A stretch of 64,000 bases of DNA from Zelopaecilomyces penicillatus (taxonomy: Eukaryota > Ascomycota > Sordariomycetes > Hypocreales > Pseudodiploosporaceae): assembly GCA_005765155.1 (NCBI GenBank), contig VCCP01000001.1, positions 5,084,001-5,148,000 on the forward strand, given 5' to 3'. The position numbers were made by a program, and so were the translations under genes. The notes below the pieces were generated by a model. The model was not told the DNA's origin and searched no databases. It saw only the letters and a program-made list of their open reading frames with translations. Positions 1 through 11,625 of this stretch are shown one piece after another. Positions within the stretch are counted from its first letter, which is position 1, and each line of letters begins with the position of its first letter.

Positions 1-358
1 ATGATGAGATTCAATGTAAGGTGAAGCTGCAAAGTGTTGCATTAAACAGTAATTTCAAAACAATAGTATTTTTTCAAAATCTATTTAGGTACGGCAGTGC
101 TTATGTGAATGCCGTTCGCTCATAGTCAGATGCACATGGCCATCCAAGTGTTCGTTATCTTATCAGTACTCTGTCATATCGCTTTACTACATATCCGGCC
201 ATCTTGGTGAACCAACATTCGTAGTCAGCCTACAGGAACAGTTCAGGTCCATTTAACCAGTGACAGGTAGCTGGCTGATACCAACAGCTGGTTACAACAA
301 TCGAGTAGGGAGTCTCGTTGCTACAAAGAAAAATCAACAACCTTCATTGAAATCGACA
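1..358. other. intergenic, upstream of UBA3
   Basis: No credible coding region is visible. The stretch is moderately AT-rich and presumably contains the UBA3 promoter and 5' leader, plus the end of whatever gene lies to the left. No clear TATA box or other site can be assigned. Confidence 0.5.
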
Positions 359-1936
359 ATGGCTGCTACTCCCATGGATGAAACAAAAAGATGGTGAGAC
401 AGCCCCGCGCTCATGGAGCTGTAGTGAGCCTGAGATCTCAACGCCAGATCTAACGTAAGATATAGGAAATATCTCGACCATATTCGGCGCACGCCGGGAC
501 CCTATACGGACCCAGATGCTGTTCAAGAGGAGTTTCTCGCGCAATTTGACAAGTTCAAGATCTTGTTGGTATTCCTTTATGGCTACATGGACGTTACATG
601 AAAAGGGAGTCTAGAGCTAACGAAGTGCAGGGTCATGTTCGTCACGCAATCCACATCATATCAGCGAGCTTCAATGTCTTGGCGGCTAACGATGTGTCTT
701 CAGCGGGGCAGGTGGCCTTGGATGTGAAATTCTAAAGGACTTGGCAATGTCGCGATTCAAAGACATCCATGTCATTGATATGGGTATGCCGGGTGAAGCA
801 GCTGCTTGCTGATATGCTTGCCGTTTAGAGGCTTTGCTGACCAGGTTATTTGTGTTACAGATACTATTGACATTTCCAACTTGAACCGACAGTTTCTCTT
901 TCGGAGCACAGATGTCGGCAAGTACAAGGCCGAGGTTGCAGCCAGGTTTGTTGAAAAAAGAGTCAAAGGCGTTTCCATCACCCCGCACAACAAGCGGATT
1001 CAGGACTTTGATGAGAGCTTCTACAAGCAGTTTCAACTCGTCATCTGTGGCCTTGACAGCATAGAGGCCCGCAGGTGGATCAACGCCATGCTAGTCTCCA
1101 TCGCCGAGGAGTCAGAAGACCCCGATGGTATCAAACCTCTTATCGATGGCGGCACTGAAGGCTTCAAAGGCCAGGCACGAGTTATCCTGCCATCCATAAC
1201 CTCCTGCATCGAGTGCCAGCTGGACATGCATGCACCCAGAGCCGCTGTACCGCTCTGCACGATAGCATCCATCCCGAGACAACCCGAGCACTGTGTTGAG
1301 TGGGCACACATCATAGCCTGGGAGAAGGAGAAGCCATTCCCAGCGCTGGACAAGGACAATCCCGAGCATGTCACCTGGATCTTTGAAAAGGCATTCGAAC
1401 GTTCAAAAGAGTTCAATATCAGCGGTGTCACATACTCCCTCACCCAAGGAACTATCAAGAACATCATCCCCGCCATTGCGTCAACCAACGCCATCATTGC
1501 AGCTGCATGCTGCAACGAAGCTTTCAAGATCGCCACGACGGCCGCCCCCTGTCTAGGTTTCGAGAACAATTACATGATGTACTCAGGCAACGACAGCATC
1601 TACACGTATACTTTTAAGCACGAGAAAAAGGATGATTGCCCCGTTTGTGGTCGGGAGGCGCGACCCTTGGAGGTGGATCCAAATGACACGCTCCAGGATC
1701 TCCTAGATTCGTTAGCAATGCGCCCAGAGGCACAGCTGAAGAAACCTTCAATCAGAGGTGACAACAAGACTCTGTACATGCAGTTTCCCAAGAGTCTGGA
1801 AGAGCAGACGAGACCAAATCTCGAAAAGTCCATCATGGAGCTGGGCCTTGAGAATGGTCAACAGGTCGTCGTCACCGATCCCGCGTTTCCTCTGGAGTTT
1901 AACTTTTTTCTCAAGTTCAAGATATTGAAACCATAG
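359..1936 (+). CDS. UBA3: NEDD8-activating enzyme E1 catalytic subunit (UBA3)
   Basis: Adenylates the ubiquitin-like protein NEDD8/Rub1 and carries it as a thioester before passing it to Ubc12; the partner is the APPBP1/Ula1 subunit. The model has five exons: 359-393, 466-564, 631-636, 704-783 and 861-1936, giving 431 aa. The nucleotide-binding motif GAGGLGC is at residues 48-54, followed by the NLNRQFLF segment. The catalytic Cys is Cys206 in PLCTIAS. Zinc-binding pairs are Cys189/192 (CIEC) and Cys333/336 (CPVC). The C-terminal part resembles the E2-binding ubiquitin-fold domain. A 6-nt exon (631-636) is needed to restore the LVIGAGG motif; each flanking intron has its own CTAAC branch site. 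The family assignment is strong; UBA2 is less likely because of length and domain order. Confidence 0.93.
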
Positions 1937-2205
1937 TGACTCGAATTCATAAGCAGTAACGGAGTTATATGTGTTTTTGCTTGCTCTTTTATTATTTTTA
2001 TTTGGGAACGGCGTTGCCTGACGTTAGAGAACCTAAGTGAATGAAATTTGGAAATCCTTTCAAGTCACACAAGGGGGTAACGAAGAACAGAAGCGAGACA
2101 ACTCTATGGTATCATCCAGTTTCTTTTTTTATCTACCCATAAAACAGATTGCCGTAAAAACGTTACATTAAAAGGTGCAGTGTATACTATAACCCGTAGT
2201 TCATG

Positions 2206-3448
2206 CTACCGGGCCATGTTGATCACTTGCAGCTCGAGCTTTTTACATTTTACCTTGAGCTGCTTTACGGATTCGATGAAGAGCGCATCGCTGTCCCACT
2301 GGCCCGTGCTCTCGATGGAGAAGATGAAGTGATCCCTCTTTCGCCCCAGCTTGACCTTGCCCTGGAATTCTGGGTGTCGGAGACACTCACGGCTGACCGT
2401 GTCCTTCATTGGATCTTCAACCACCGCCTTGAGCTCCCCAGCGTGGCCCTCATAGCCGCTCCCGACCTGGCTGGCTTCCTGCTTGGATACCTTGTCCAGG
2501 CCAATAACGCCCTGGGGGAAACACTTTGCAAATTTCTCCGCGTCGGCGCCGAGGATGGGTTCAGTGATGTGAATGGTGGGCATTAGTCGGTACGATGCTG
2601 TGGCGACGGGCGAGAACTTGGCGTGGTCAAAACCGATGCCCTTGTGCATGTGCATGGCCAGATTAATGGTCTGTCGCGGGCGCAGCTTGGCGATCAAGAT
2701 ATCCGGGTTCACCGGCCTAATGGCATCCTCACCGCTAAAGTATTCAACCTGTTTCCCCGTAGGCACAAAGACAATATCCTTGGCATACACATGCGCATTG
2801 TTGTACGCCTTAAGCGGGTCTGACTCGTCAGGTGAAGCATCTGGGTTCACCGTACATGTAACATTCAGCTCCAGTCGCACAGTGTTGTAGTCGAAGCAGC
2901 CCTCGTAAGGGTCCTGGCCGGGTTCGGGCTTCTTATGCCATTTTAAGAAGTTGTGAATACCTTCACGGCTGCCGTTGAAGGGGATAAGGCCTAGTCGGTG
3001 GGCGAGAACCTCGTCCTGAATGACGGATGTGTTATTCTCGATATATACGTTTTCGACGGCGAGGGTTGGGATCTCGGCAAGGAGGATGCGGCGAAAGGCA
3101 TTGGCGATGGAGGCGTCTACGCCAATCAGGGAGAAAGATGCATTGGACGGCTCGTTCTGGTGGAACTGGACCTTGAAGCCAGAGCGGAAGCGATCAATCG
3201 TAAACGCCAGATCTTCGCCAGGATAGTGGCCAGGAAAGTCGGTCGATGTGACATGGGCGACAGTCTCTTTGTTGATACCGACAGTCTATTCAGCACACCG
3301 GTTAGACACGGGGGGGAAGCAGGTGCATATATATTTATATATATGTATGTATAGAAGAGCCTGGCTAACTCACGTTTCGGCGCTCCAATCTCTCCGCTGT
3401 GGGAGTCTGTCGCCAATCGGCCTGCTGAGCCTGTTGTGAGGGTGCCAT
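2206..3448 (-). CDS. RPC40: DNA-directed RNA polymerases I and III subunit RPC40 (AC40)
   Basis: Alpha-like subunit shared by RNA polymerases I and III, which pairs with AC19 in the polymerase assembly platform; nuclear. Exon 1 is 3374-3448 (25 codons, starting MAPSQQAQQA) and exon 2 is 2206-3285; the 88-nt intron has GT-AG ends. Predicted length is 384 aa, against 335 in yeast. The alpha-motif region is clear: FPGHYPGEDLAF, then NASFSLIGVDASIANAFRRI, then the RLGLIPF stretch. The C-terminal part contains the HAKFSPVATASYRLMP segment and ends in a lysine-rich helix (KQLKVKCKKLELQVI). The upstream ATG at 3448 opens a conserved-looking N-terminus, so I chose it over internal starts. Confidence 0.92.
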
Positions 3449-4004
3449 CCTAGCTTGGGCTGCGTGGAACGCCGCTTGTCAATTGAGATTTACTTTAGTT
3501 GGGGTGATGATTCCAGGAAATTTTTCGATTAGCGATAACCCCTCCAAGGTGAGTCCCCGGTGAGCGAGGTAGCTTTTGACGATAAGCAAGGGGGGTCCAC
3601 TTGGTTTTTTCTAGACACCATCAAGCCGAATCTGGCTTAGCGTGGTGACGTCGGCCGATATCGTTGTCAGGGTCGTTATTTGGTGATGATTCTTCTTACA
3701 TCATACATAATAATTGGTTGGTATCATAGGAAAATGAGGTGCCATATGTAACAATAATACATCATTTGCACATACGCTCGTTTTCGAAATGGCTGTTGTG
3801 CGCATTTAATGTTTTTTAAAATTATACAAGCAATTAGACGGGGCCATCGTGGATTCAATCAGGCGTTCATACGCCAGATCAGCACTGCGCTCATCATACC
3901 ATATAGATTGCTACATAAGAATACTATCGATCATTATATAGATAGAAAACCGCACAAATAAAGACCAACATCTCAACAACATTGCGCTCCAGTATGCGCA
4001 GCTC
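3449..4004. other. intergenic between RPC40 start and exonuclease 3' end
   Basis: Contains the RPC40 promoter (genes on both sides are on the minus strand) and an AT-rich portion (about 3680-3970) that is probably the 3' flank of the exonuclease gene. A TGACGTC element resembling a CRE/bZIP half-site lies near 3645. No ORF is convincing. Confidence 0.4.
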
Positions 4005-4793
4005 TTACATAGAGTCCCAATGAGGAGGAGCCAGGGCCTTTTGTCTCCCATGAGGAACATAGCCAGCAGACTGTGATTCCTTCACACGGGCATCCACAGC
4101 CAACATGACTCTCAGCGCCCACTTTGGTGTAAGTTTGCGATTATACTGCTCCCATAGACGAGGCAGAAAATGCACGTCCTGCGCACAGTACTGCACAATC
4201 TCCTTGGACAACGGACGTTCGTTGAAGACGGCATAACTACCTCCGCGCTCTGGTGCAAACAGCCGAACTCCGGCTTCCTTACACTCCTTCCAAGTCTTAC
4301 TCTCGGCCGCGGACAGACATCCATCTCTCTCAATACACTTGGCCAGCCCAGAAACATACTTCTTGGAGAAATTCCGGGTCGCAAGCTCCATGAGCTGGAG
4401 ATCCTGTATGCCCGACAGACGGATGCCAAAGTGGCTGTACAGCGCATCCGAGTCGTTGCGCACATCGAAAAAGACCTTGGCAATCTGCTCAGATTCCAGT
4501 ATCTCCTTGAAATTGCAGTGGCTCTTCAATCCACACGTGGTGAAGGCTTGTCTGCCAAGGGTATGGATATCGATGAGGTAGGTGTGCTTTGTGGGCAAAA
4601 CGTAGACTTGGAGAATGGAAATGGTTCCGCTGCGTGAAAGATCCTCCCCTTCAAGGTCGACATAGAGGGATGGTGATTGAGTTATCGGTAGCTCTTTAAT
4701 GACATCGATTAGTTTAGATAGGGAAGCAAAGTTGTTGATGAGATCGCAAGCTACATTGCCGCTCGGCGTCTGACCAGTAATAGTGGTTGCCAT
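4005..4793 (-). CDS. 3'-5' exonuclease domain protein (DEDDy, RNase H-like fold)
   Basis: Single-exon gene of 262 aa starting at MATTITGQ; the reading frame is open further upstream but has no ATG there. The protein is almost entirely one DEDDy exonuclease domain, like the WRN/Rrp6/EXD1 group: exo I with Asp46 and Glu48 (VDLEGED), exo II with Asp110 (FFDVRND), and exo III Tyr202-x3-Asp206 (YCAQD). All four acidic residues and the tyrosine are present, so catalysis on nucleic acid 3' ends is plausible. There is no HRDC or helicase part. The substrate is unknown; small fungal proteins of this type resemble EXD1 and are often annotated only by domain. Confidence 0.82.
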   Translation of the reverse strand: MATTITGQTPSGNVACDLINNFASLSKLIDVIKELPITQSPSLYVDLEGEDLSRSGTISILQVYVLPTKHTYLIDIHTLGRQAFTTCGLKSHCNFKEILESEQIAKVFFDVRNDSDALYSHFGIRLSGIQDLQLMELATRNFSKKYVSGLAKCIERDGCLSAAESKTWKECKEAGVRLFAPERGGSYAVFNERPLSKEIVQYCAQDVHFLPRLWEQYNRKLTPKWALRVMLAVDARVKESQSAGYVPHGRQKALAPPHWDSM

Positions 4794-5301
4794 TGTTGCT
4801 GCTGCTGATGATGATAATGATAATAATGATAGTGACAATGATAATGATGAGGAAGAAGTAGTAATAAAGGATTGTAGGCAAACTAGTCAAGTCTGGTCGT
4901 TTGGTTTATATACTATCATGAACACAGCCCCTTCACCAACAGTCATTCAGGCAACAGTCACTCACCCAACAACCCTTCAGCGCCCTTCAACCAACAATCA
5001 GGCTCATTCCGGTAATGACCAGTCGTTGAAATCCAATCACTGCATGCGGCCTCCGGCTTCTTGTGAGCCTTCTTTCTATTACAAAGAGCCACTGTCCACC
5101 CGTGCCTAGCTCCTTCAGGCAGGTCAAAGAACACTTGTCAAGGTCACAAATACAGTTTTCAAAGCCCTTTCAGCCTTCCCATAGTAACATCAACGTCTCA
5201 TACACTATCTAATATAAACTACAGTTGACGTGCGTCTTCATTCCCCACTAGTAAAAATAGAACTCATCAACAACGCTGTGTGGATACTTTGCCTTCTCTC
5301 A
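4794..5301. other. intergenic, exonuclease promoter and NUP159 3' flank
   Basis: Upstream region of the exonuclease gene; the far end is the 3' flank of NUP159. CA/ACC-rich sequence occurs at 4920-5010 (CACTCACCCAACAACC type). I see no gene here. Confidence 0.4.
4795..4858 (+). repeat. GATGAT/GATAAT low-complexity repeat in exonuclease 5' leader
   Basis: Imperfect trinucleotide/hexanucleotide run (TGCTGCTGATGATGATAATGATAATAATGAT and relatives) that begins next to the ATG of the minus-strand exonuclease gene. It falls in the predicted 5' leader and may vary in length between strains. Confidence 0.6.
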
Positions 5302-8300
5302 TTATTCAATATCCTCCATGTTCCACACGTTGACGCCTTTTCTTTGAACGCTTTCCTTAAGTTTGTCCAAAACTGCTTGTCGCCTCGCCCTCTTATCCAT
5401 CAAGTCACCTTTTTCTTCCTTACTGAACCCGCTGAGCTTTTTCCGTGGTGGCGTTGCCTTCATCTGTGGCCCAAGCGACATAACACTGGATGAGAGACTG
5501 TGTCGTATGTTTCGAGATGGCGTAGAGTCAACAGACATCATAATGCTTCTTCTTGCCTGCGGCGTCACCATGGGTGAGCCTTCGCGGCTAGTAGTTTCAA
5601 AACGCATTTTCCGTAAATGTGTTTCTAGGACATCAACATCACCACTGCGTTTCTCGACCATGGTTGTCATTTTGGTAATGGTCCTCATGACAGCTTCAAC
5701 TGTCGGCACGTTCGTATTTCCCTTGCCCGTTGAACTAGAAACTGATGCAAGTCTAGTTTTGAGCAGTGTGAGTGCCTCCTCTGCCTCAGTAAGCAACTTT
5801 GTGAAATTCACCATCTCTCTCCGCAGTTCGTTCTGCTGCGCAGCTTGCTCCGCACTTAGAGGCAATGATCGTGCCAAATCAGCTTGTCCTGGATCCATTC
5901 GCGCCATGATGACTCGCTTGAGGTCTTCTTGCTTGGCTCGGAGACGCTGCATATCCCTCGATAGATCTTGACATGCGTCCAGTTTGTCATCAAGGTCTTG
6001 TACACGGCCATCATCCAGATCCGACTGTAACTCATTATCCAAAATGTCGCCAAGATCGCTAACTTCGCAAAGAACCCAGTCGTCGGGATCTTCAAGGTCA
6101 TGCTTTGACCGGCCCTCCTGGTTCCGCTGCTCAGTGTGGCCCTTGGTAAAGGATTTGACGGCACGAGCATTCAGGCCAAGAGTGTCAATCATCGAGTTGA
6201 TATCGCGATACACCGCTTCAACCTGAGAGGCGATACTCTCCTTGGCTGGTGGTCCAACATTTGAATACGCAATAAACTCATCCAGCCCCAAATTGCCTAC
6301 TATTTGAGACGCAAGAACTTTCTGGACCTCGTCATCCTCTTCGTCAACTAATGGCTGAGTTTCCGCAGCTTCTTGCCGCTCCTTCAGCTTTCGATGCTGC
6401 ACAATGAAGGAGTCCTCAGCCTGAGCAAGTCTTTCCCTGTTGATAGCTGACTGGCCAAGATTTGATTGGGGTCTCTGGGGGCCGAGAATCTGCGATGCCA
6501 TTCCGGGTGCACTGACAGACCTAGTTGCTTCTGACCGTATCACTCGATTGGGTATCGCACCTCGAATGGGGCTCGGTGACCTAGGGCTTGTGGTTGCTGT
6601 TGGCCGGGCAAACAGGGGTGCGTTTCGACTAATTTCACCAAATAATGGTCGCGATTGTTCCTGCTCTGGCCGGTGTGCGGTGGGAGCAACCCCACCGATA
6701 CCGCCAAAGGAGCTCTGGGGTGTGTATCCAGGTGTGGGTGCCAACCCGCTCGTACTAGGGCTCAGGTCTTTGGCAACATCGACGCCGCTCCCTTCTGACG
6801 CATTGTCATGCTCTAGGTCGCTTTCATCCTCACTTACAACGTCACTATCTTCGTCGGTCACCGAATCCGGGACTGATGGAATATGAGAACGCCCTCGGGA
6901 GGACGCTTTGGGAAGGATGAAACCAGACGGCATTGAGGCATTGCTAGGCTTGAGAAATGGATTGCCTCTGGCTGAATCGGCAGGTAACGGAATATCAAGA
7001 ATGGAGGATTTAGGGGCAGTCTTGGATCCCTTAAGATAGTCAGGAGGCAGCGGGGCATCGTCAATCAAACGTGATATATCTGCAGGCTTTGAGACTTTAA
7101 CATATCCTGAAGAGTTGGACGCGTCCGTTTGCTTGCCGGGCTTAAGATAGTCAGGGGGCAGTGGAGCCGCTTCTACAGCCTTTGATGGAAACATGCCCCC
7201 AAACCCTGAAGAAGGCAGAGTTGCTTCTGATTTTGAGGGTGTAATTGTGAAACCAAAGGATTGGCTTGGAGCAGTCGATGCAGCTGAAGATGCTGATGAG
7301 TCCCCAAGAGGATATGAAGCCTTACTGGTCGACTCTGGAGGAAGTGGAGCATCTTCATCTTCCTCCACTTTGACTTTGGGCGTTTCTTGTCCACTCTTTT
7401 TATCATCGGCGGTATTGGGAGTAGTGGACTGTGGCTGCCCAAAGAGCCCAAATCCACTGTTAGGTTTAGGAGTTTCCTGCTTAGAACCAAAGAGTCCTCC
7501 AGATGAGCCGCCTAGCGTAGTAGGTGGACCAAAAAGAGAACTTCCCGGGGCAGGTGATGTCAGGGCACCAAACTTAGACGGCGCAGGTGTCGTTGTGGGT
7601 GTCGTCGATTCTGGACTGGCTTGAGAGGCGAAAAAGGATTTCGGCTGTGCTTGTGGTGTCTGCTGTGCGGAATCATATGCAGCATCCATATCCTGATCCT
7701 TTACTGCCGGAGTGGGTACATTAGGCTTATTGGTTGTGTCACTGAGGGCGGATCCAAAAGCACTGCCAAACATTGACGTGCTAGAAGACGGAGCAGGTTT
7801 TGAGTTATCCTCTTTTGCAGATGGGTCAGGCTTGAATGAGCTTTCCAGCTTGAATGTTGTAGACCCAAAAACGCTTCCAGATGATTTCTCATCCTTTGGA
7901 GGGAAAGCGGATCCAAAACTACTCCCTGACCCAAAGATACCGCCAGTTGATGTGGATGGCTTTGGAGGGAAAGCTGAAGCTGTTGAAGTGCCATTCGCAG
8001 CTCCAAAAATGCTGCCAGACGGCTTGCTTCCACTTCCGAAGATACTGGAATTGTTATTATCTCCCCCGAGTGAGGCAAAGCCACCTTTGCTAGCAAACCC
8101 AGCAAAGCCCCCCGAAGCCGGAGCATCAGTGGGAGTCGAGGAAGGTGCGGCATTGGCAAATGGACTCTGAGCACCCTTGCTCGCAAAACTGGCAAACCCC
8201 GATTGGCCAAGAGCTGCTGCAGGGGTCCCCCCTGATGCCCATGGTGAAGATCGCATTCCCAATTGTGACGACTGTCCAAAACCAACCGAGCTTGGTTGGC

Positions 8301-10003
8301 CAAAGGCGCTGTTTGGCGTTGATGAGGAGTTACCAAAAGTGCTTGATCCAAACACGGCACCCGCTGGCTTTTGTGGGGTGCTTGTGGCAGCAGCAGCCCC
8401 CCATGGAGATGACTTCTGACCGAGCTGTGATGACGAGGCGAAGGCTGGAGCTGCTGCAGATGATGAAGCGAAGGGAGAAGCTCCAGCAGCTGAAAATGAC
8501 GAGGACACTGCCGGTGCCGTTTGCGAAGTAGAGCCAAAAGCAGAAGCCTGGCCAGCCGCAAGACCGGGATATGATGTTCCCTTCTTGATGGAGTCCGTAT
8601 ACACCAACCACCAGGAACATAGGACACCCTCATGGGTCAATAGCCAAAATCCCGGCAAAGGACTTGGTGACTCTTCAAGTTCATCATCTGATGGAATAGG
8701 TTTGTAAACCCTGTCTTTACTTGAAAGATCCAGTGCTATACCAATGGGCACTGAATCGTCCATGGAGTCCGTCATGGGAAGAGTGGGTCGCTTAGTGTCG
8801 TCTACTATCTCAGTAGTGGTGAAGACGCCTGTGATTAAATCGGCAGGTTTATCAGTTGCTAAAGGACTCTTTGATCTACTCAATAAGCCCACCTCGGCAG
8901 AGGCAGTTGAAGCTACTATTAGGAGATCTTGAAGATCTGGCGGGAAGTCTCTTAGTCGAAGAATTGAGTGATGGGGGCTCTTCTCAGAGCCAAAGGGATC
9001 GACCGGGTCCGTCATTTTCTGAAAGCTAAAGCTAGTCGGACTTTGGCGCGTAATGATGTGGTATACAGACGACGGAGGTGACACATTAGTAGTGGTATGT
9101 ATAGAAAGCCACAGGTTGTTCTCCAACCATGTAAGTGATGACACTAATCAGCAAAATTAGCACAATCAACAGCCAAGAAAGCCCTAGTTTGTTCTTACCG
9201 TGACAGTCTCCCAGGCCCGAAGGTTTAGGAATATCCCCCTTCCCTTCTCCATCGGGCGTCATCTGATGAATAGCACCGTCTGCCAAGCCAGCGCAGAGTT
9301 GTTTACCCTTCGCACTCCAACTTACGCAGCTAACCTGGTTCTTCAGTGGGTTGCTTATATTTCGCTCCTTGAGATTGGCCATGTGCAGGTTGCCGCCGTT
9401 GGTCACAATGGCACATAGCTCGGCCTTTTCTGCCGTTGGGTTGGGTATCAGCGATCGAAGGGTTTCTCCATTTGTCGATAGCTCAAACGCGGAGTTTGAT
9501 GATCCCCGGAGCAATTGTTCCACTTCATATACAGCGAGTCCTCCGCCCGTCTCTGCGGACAGTACCAGATAGTTCTCATCGGCTGTGAAGGCAAGTTGAG
9601 ATACGCGCATGGGCATGGAAATCTTCAGCTGTGGCTCGAACTTCCTGATTTCAGTGTCGCCATCTTTGGGATTTTCAAATGCCTTTCTTATCGCCTCGGT
9701 CGTGGCAATAATAATCTGATCGGGACCAGCAGCAGCAACCAGGCCCCTGCCTGATGCAACACTGAGGAGAGATGAGGTTGTAGATGGAAGTGATGACCAT
9801 GGGGAGGTAAGGCGGACTTTCGCGTCGCCAGCAATAGAGAGGAATCCGAGGGCCTAGAGCAATAATATCAGTCATGTGAACTTAGCTCATACAAAGTTTG
9901 ATTCCATCCTCACCTCAGTCTGGATCGTCTCCAGCTCAGGGCCAATGCTCACGCCATCAGCTCCTCCGCCCATGGCGTTGGTGGAAGAGAAACCGAAAGC
10001 CAT
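5302..10003 (-). CDS. NUP159: FG nucleoporin NUP159 (cytoplasmic NPC filament)
   Basis: Component of the cytoplasmic nuclear-pore filaments that docks the DEAD-box helicase Dbp5 through its N-terminal beta-propeller and anchors to Nup82 through C-terminal coiled coils; acts in mRNA export. Exons are 9914-10003, 9199-9853 and 5302-9143, giving about 1,528 aa (yeast 1,460). Residues 1 to about 430 look like the propeller, including the SLTWLENNLWLSIHT strand right after intron 2. Then come many FG, GSxFG and SAFG repeats over roughly 500 residues, a Pro-rich linker with repeated PLPPDYLK motifs, an acidic DEDSDVVSEDESDLEHD patch, and heptad-rich coiled coils to the C-terminus (WNMEDIE). Intron 2 splits a Val codon. 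It shares a 706-bp divergent promoter region with PUP1. Confidence 0.9.
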
Positions 10004-10709
10004 GGCAGAAAGACTGTCAATCGGCCGTCAAGGGAGGCACCTCTGTTTTCATAAACCAACCCTCTGCATGGGTTCTGATGGGTAGATTTGAGGCCGTCGA
10101 CGGTTGAAGAGCTGAGCAGTTGGTGTTTCGTCTGGGTCTGCGTGCAAAGAGTCCAGGAGCAGGCAGTTCTGATATTTTCGAGAGACCCAACCTTATGAGT
10201 GAGAGGGCGTCGAATCTCAAATTGCAGGAATCAGTAAGACCTATGAGAGAAGCGCGTGCCAATAGGCAAGAATGGTGAACAAAGACAATGCGCCTGTACC
10301 TGGAATGGCCCTGCACATATATTACAGCTTGTACCACTTCGAACAAACAGTCGCGACAAACAGGCACGCCCAGCAACTTTTCGGGAGCTCTTCGACGTCA
10401 CGTGGCAGGGAGCTCGAGCCAATCCAACCCACACCCCCCAGCCGACCATGCATCTAGGAGAGATCCAATCAACGCCGTGATCCCACTGAGAGCTCATCGC
10501 CTGTTGTGCCTGAAGGCAGCTTTTAGCCTCGTCATCCGCACCACCATCCACCCACCCACTCGCCCACTCACCCTGCCATAGCCAACACCTTGCGGATTGC
10601 ACAGCACTCAGCTACCTTTCCGCCTACCGACGAACACGACCACTCGGTTTCTGTCTCCAACTTCAGAAGAGAAAACCGAGCAACAGCTACGACTGTAGCT
10701 CTAGCGATC
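10004..10709. promoter_or_regulatory. divergent promoter region NUP159 / PUP1
   Basis: 706 bp between two divergent start codons. The sequence GACGTCACGTGG at about 10394-10405 combines an ACGTCA (bZIP/CRE half-site) with a perfect CACGTG E-box (10399-10404). I did not find a yeast-type PACE element (GGTGGCAAA) for the proteasome gene. Pyrimidine-rich and CACC-rich sequence at 10540-10640 probably lies in the PUP1 5' leader. Confidence 0.4.
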
Positions 10710-11625
10710 ATGCCTGGCTTCGACTTCTCCAACTACAACCGCAATGCGGCACTACACGCCCGGGGTGTGCCGCTCCCCAGAGCCACAAGCACTGGCACGA
10801 CCATTGTTGGATGCATCTTCGACGGCGGTGTTGTGGTGAGTGATTCACTGAATTCCGCTTGCCCCAATGCCCTACATTTGCTCTACTCTTCACCACCAAG
10901 AGCGGGGACGTTTGCTAACTGCCCTTCACCCTCAGATTGCCGCCGATACTCGTGCCACATCAGGACCAATCGTTGCCGACAAGAACTGCGAGAAGCTTCA
11001 CTACATTTCCCCTCAGATCTGGTGTGCTGGTGCCGGTACAGCAGCTGATACCGAGTTCACCACCGCCCTCATCTCCTCCCAGCTCGAACTCCACTCTCTT
11101 TCTACCGGCCGCAAGCCTCGTGTCGTCACCGCCATGACCCTCCTCAAGCAACACCTCTTCCGCCACCAAGGCCACATCGGCGCTTACCTCGTCGTTGCTG
11201 GCTGCGACCCTACGGGTACCCACCTGTTTACCGTCCACGCCCACGGAAGCACGGACAAGCTCCCCTACGTAACCATGGGCAGTGGTAGTCTAGCAGCAAT
11301 GAGCGTCTTCGAGTCACAGTGGAAGAGCAGCCTAACAGAGGAGGAAGCAATCAAGCTAGCAAGCGACGCAATTCTTGCTGGTGTCTTCAACGATCTGGGA
11401 TCCGGTTCCAACGTGGATGTGGCGGTCATCACCAAGGAAAATACTACACTGAAGAGGAACTACATCACGCCAAATGAGAGGACGGCCAAGCTGCAAAGCT
11501 ATGCATTCCCGAAAGGCACGACGGCGGTTCTCAACGAGAAGACCATTAAAAAGAACGACATTGGACGCTATGTCAGTGTACACGAGATACACGTCGAGGG
11601 CGACAGCATGGATGTGGACACATAA
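10710..11625 (+). CDS. PUP1: 20S proteasome subunit beta-2 (PUP1/PSMB7), trypsin-like
   Basis: Catalytic subunit carrying the trypsin-like activity of the 20S core. Exons 10710-10835 and 10936-11625 with a 100-nt intron give 271 aa. A propeptide of 29 residues ends in TSTG, and the mature N-terminus TTIVG places the nucleophile at Thr30. The active-site partners follow in DTRAT (Asp) and DKNCEKLHYI (Lys in the usual position 33). The C-terminal tail, which wraps the beta-3 neighbour in the yeast structure, is present (after LKRNYITPNERT). The ATG at 10710 is the first in frame and gives the expected propeptide. Assignment to beta-2 rather than beta-1 or beta-5 rests on FDGGVVIAADTRAT and the C-tail. 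Confidence 0.95.

Noticed and set aside
1033..1569. 178-codon minus-strand ORF over UBA3
   Set aside because: Lies opposite a fully supported E1 exon with catalytic motifs in the other frame.
5363..5971. 202-codon plus-strand ORF antisense to NUP159
   Set aside because: Antisense shadow of the coiled-coil region; composition mirrors the real gene.
7701..8633. 310-codon minus-strand ORF inside NUP159
   Set aside because: Shadow frame of the FG-repeat exon, rich in Leu/His/Gln from repeat codons, with no independent start context or known domain.
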